Assembly (NCBI RefSeq): GCF_014066305.1
Contig: NW_023501037.1
Coordinates: 1,488,501 to 1,552,500, forward strand
Length of the DNA: 64,000 bases
Direction: 5' to 3'
Source: Letharia columbiana
Lineage: Eukaryota; Ascomycota; Lecanoromycetes; Lecanorales; Parmeliaceae
Shown here: positions 63,421 through 64,000 of the stretch, in pieces
Position numbering within the stretch: position 1 is the stretch's first letter
Layout: the number at the start of each line of letters is the position of its first letter
Notes under the pieces: model-generated
Told to the model about the DNA's origin: nothing
The model's input: only the letters and a program-made list of their open reading frames with translations
The model's database searches: none
Made by a program: the position numbers and the translations under genes

Positions 63421-63667
63421 TTATTATTTTTACAGCGTTAGAAAGCGCACACTAAGCTCTATAATTTACGAAATTATAAAGAAATAGCATTCGTAGAGAG
63501 CTAATTATTTCAGAGTATAAAACTTCTATATATAAATTTTTGATAAGGGAGCTCGAAAGGGCTAGCGGGCTAACTTAGTTAGTCTAGCCAAAACGCGTAA
63601 TAACCTCGAATTAATAATTGGCTATATATATAAATTCAAGATTTTCTAGTTTAGCCCTATCTTATTC
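63421..63667. other. Moderately mutated spacer
   Basis: Contains AAGGGCTAGCGGGCTAAC and other GC-bearing words near 63,540-63,600; no gene or repeat recognised. Confidence 0.45.
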
Positions 63668-64000
63668 TAATTATATATATCTAAATTAAATAATAAATTA
63701 ATTATATATATTAATTATATTATTACTAATTAGACTTTAAAGTTTATATATTAAAGAAAATTTATAAATAGTAGAGATTAATAAACTTAATTATTTTTTA
63801 AATTATATTTATTTAAGTAATAAAGAAGATCTTAATTTATATAGCTTTAAATTTAATTAATTTGCTTTAAATTTAATTTTTTATATTAGACGTACTTTAA
63901 GAAGCTATAAAAGTAAAATTAGCGAGCGATTTTAATAATATAACTTACTCTTTAGTAATTATAAATAAAGAAAATTACTAACTAATATCTAACGACTTAA
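63668..64000 (+). repeat. ~330-bp direct repeat, right copy (runs off the window)
   Basis: Direct copy of 61,312-61,634; similarity still holds at the last base, so the repeat continues outside the window. Together the copies could be long terminal repeats or flanks of a segmental duplication. Confidence 0.8.

Overview
The window is genomic DNA of a filamentous ascomycete (Pezizomycotina). Genes have several short introns (about 47-150 nt) with GT...AG ends and CTAAC/CTGAC-like branch points, and the families present are typical of such fungi. Long blocks appear ruined by repeat-induced point mutation (RIP). Class level (Dothideomycetes or Leotiomycetes would fit) cannot be settled by reading alone.

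Two compositional worlds meet here. Bases ~110-22,280 are a normal-composition gene island with eight genes whose exon structures I could assemble: an uncharacterised conserved fungal protein (474-2040, +); a LACTB2-type metallo-beta-lactamase-fold hydrolase (2164-3190, +); an Osh6/Osh7-type lipid-transfer protein (3659-5438, -); a CP2/Grainyhead transcription factor (9317-11992, +); a zinc metalloprotease with a jacalin-like C-terminus (13809-16434, -); a Whi5/Nrm1-type G1/S repressor (17647-18862, +); a HINT-type histidine-triad hydrolase (19315-20068, +); and a Csr1-like Sec14/CRAL-TRIO protein (20226-22115, -). They are housekeeping or regulatory genes and do not form a pathway or biosynthetic cluster. 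The only mobile-looking DNA in the island is in the 3.9-kb gap 5439-9316: a small AT-rich scar next to three copies of a GC-rich ~97-bp repeat, two of them forming a long palindrome.

From ~22,280 to the end (41.7 kb), and again in the first ~110 bases, the DNA is extremely AT-rich. TpA dominates, CpA/TpG are almost absent, and CpG survives here and there. That is the RIP signature. No intact gene was found in it. Readable within it are: a degenerate Ty3/gypsy pol (protease, reverse transcriptase, RNase H, integrase; ~52,740-56,236, +); a TIR element family with ends CATCTGCAAATCTG, one 633-bp copy apparently complete; two 2.8-kb direct copies of an unidentified element exactly 3,532 bp apart; several tandem-repeat arrays; two stop-riddled but otherwise continuous reading frames; and a 1.4-kb, less mutated repeat cluster near the right end between two ~330-bp direct repeats.

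I saw no tRNA, rRNA, CRISPR or prokaryote-type defence locus. The items most worth following up are the CATCTGC TIR family, the 6.8-7.1 kb palindrome, the low-RIP repeat cluster at 62-63.4 kb, and the CSR1-like gene whose upstream region runs into the AT-rich block.
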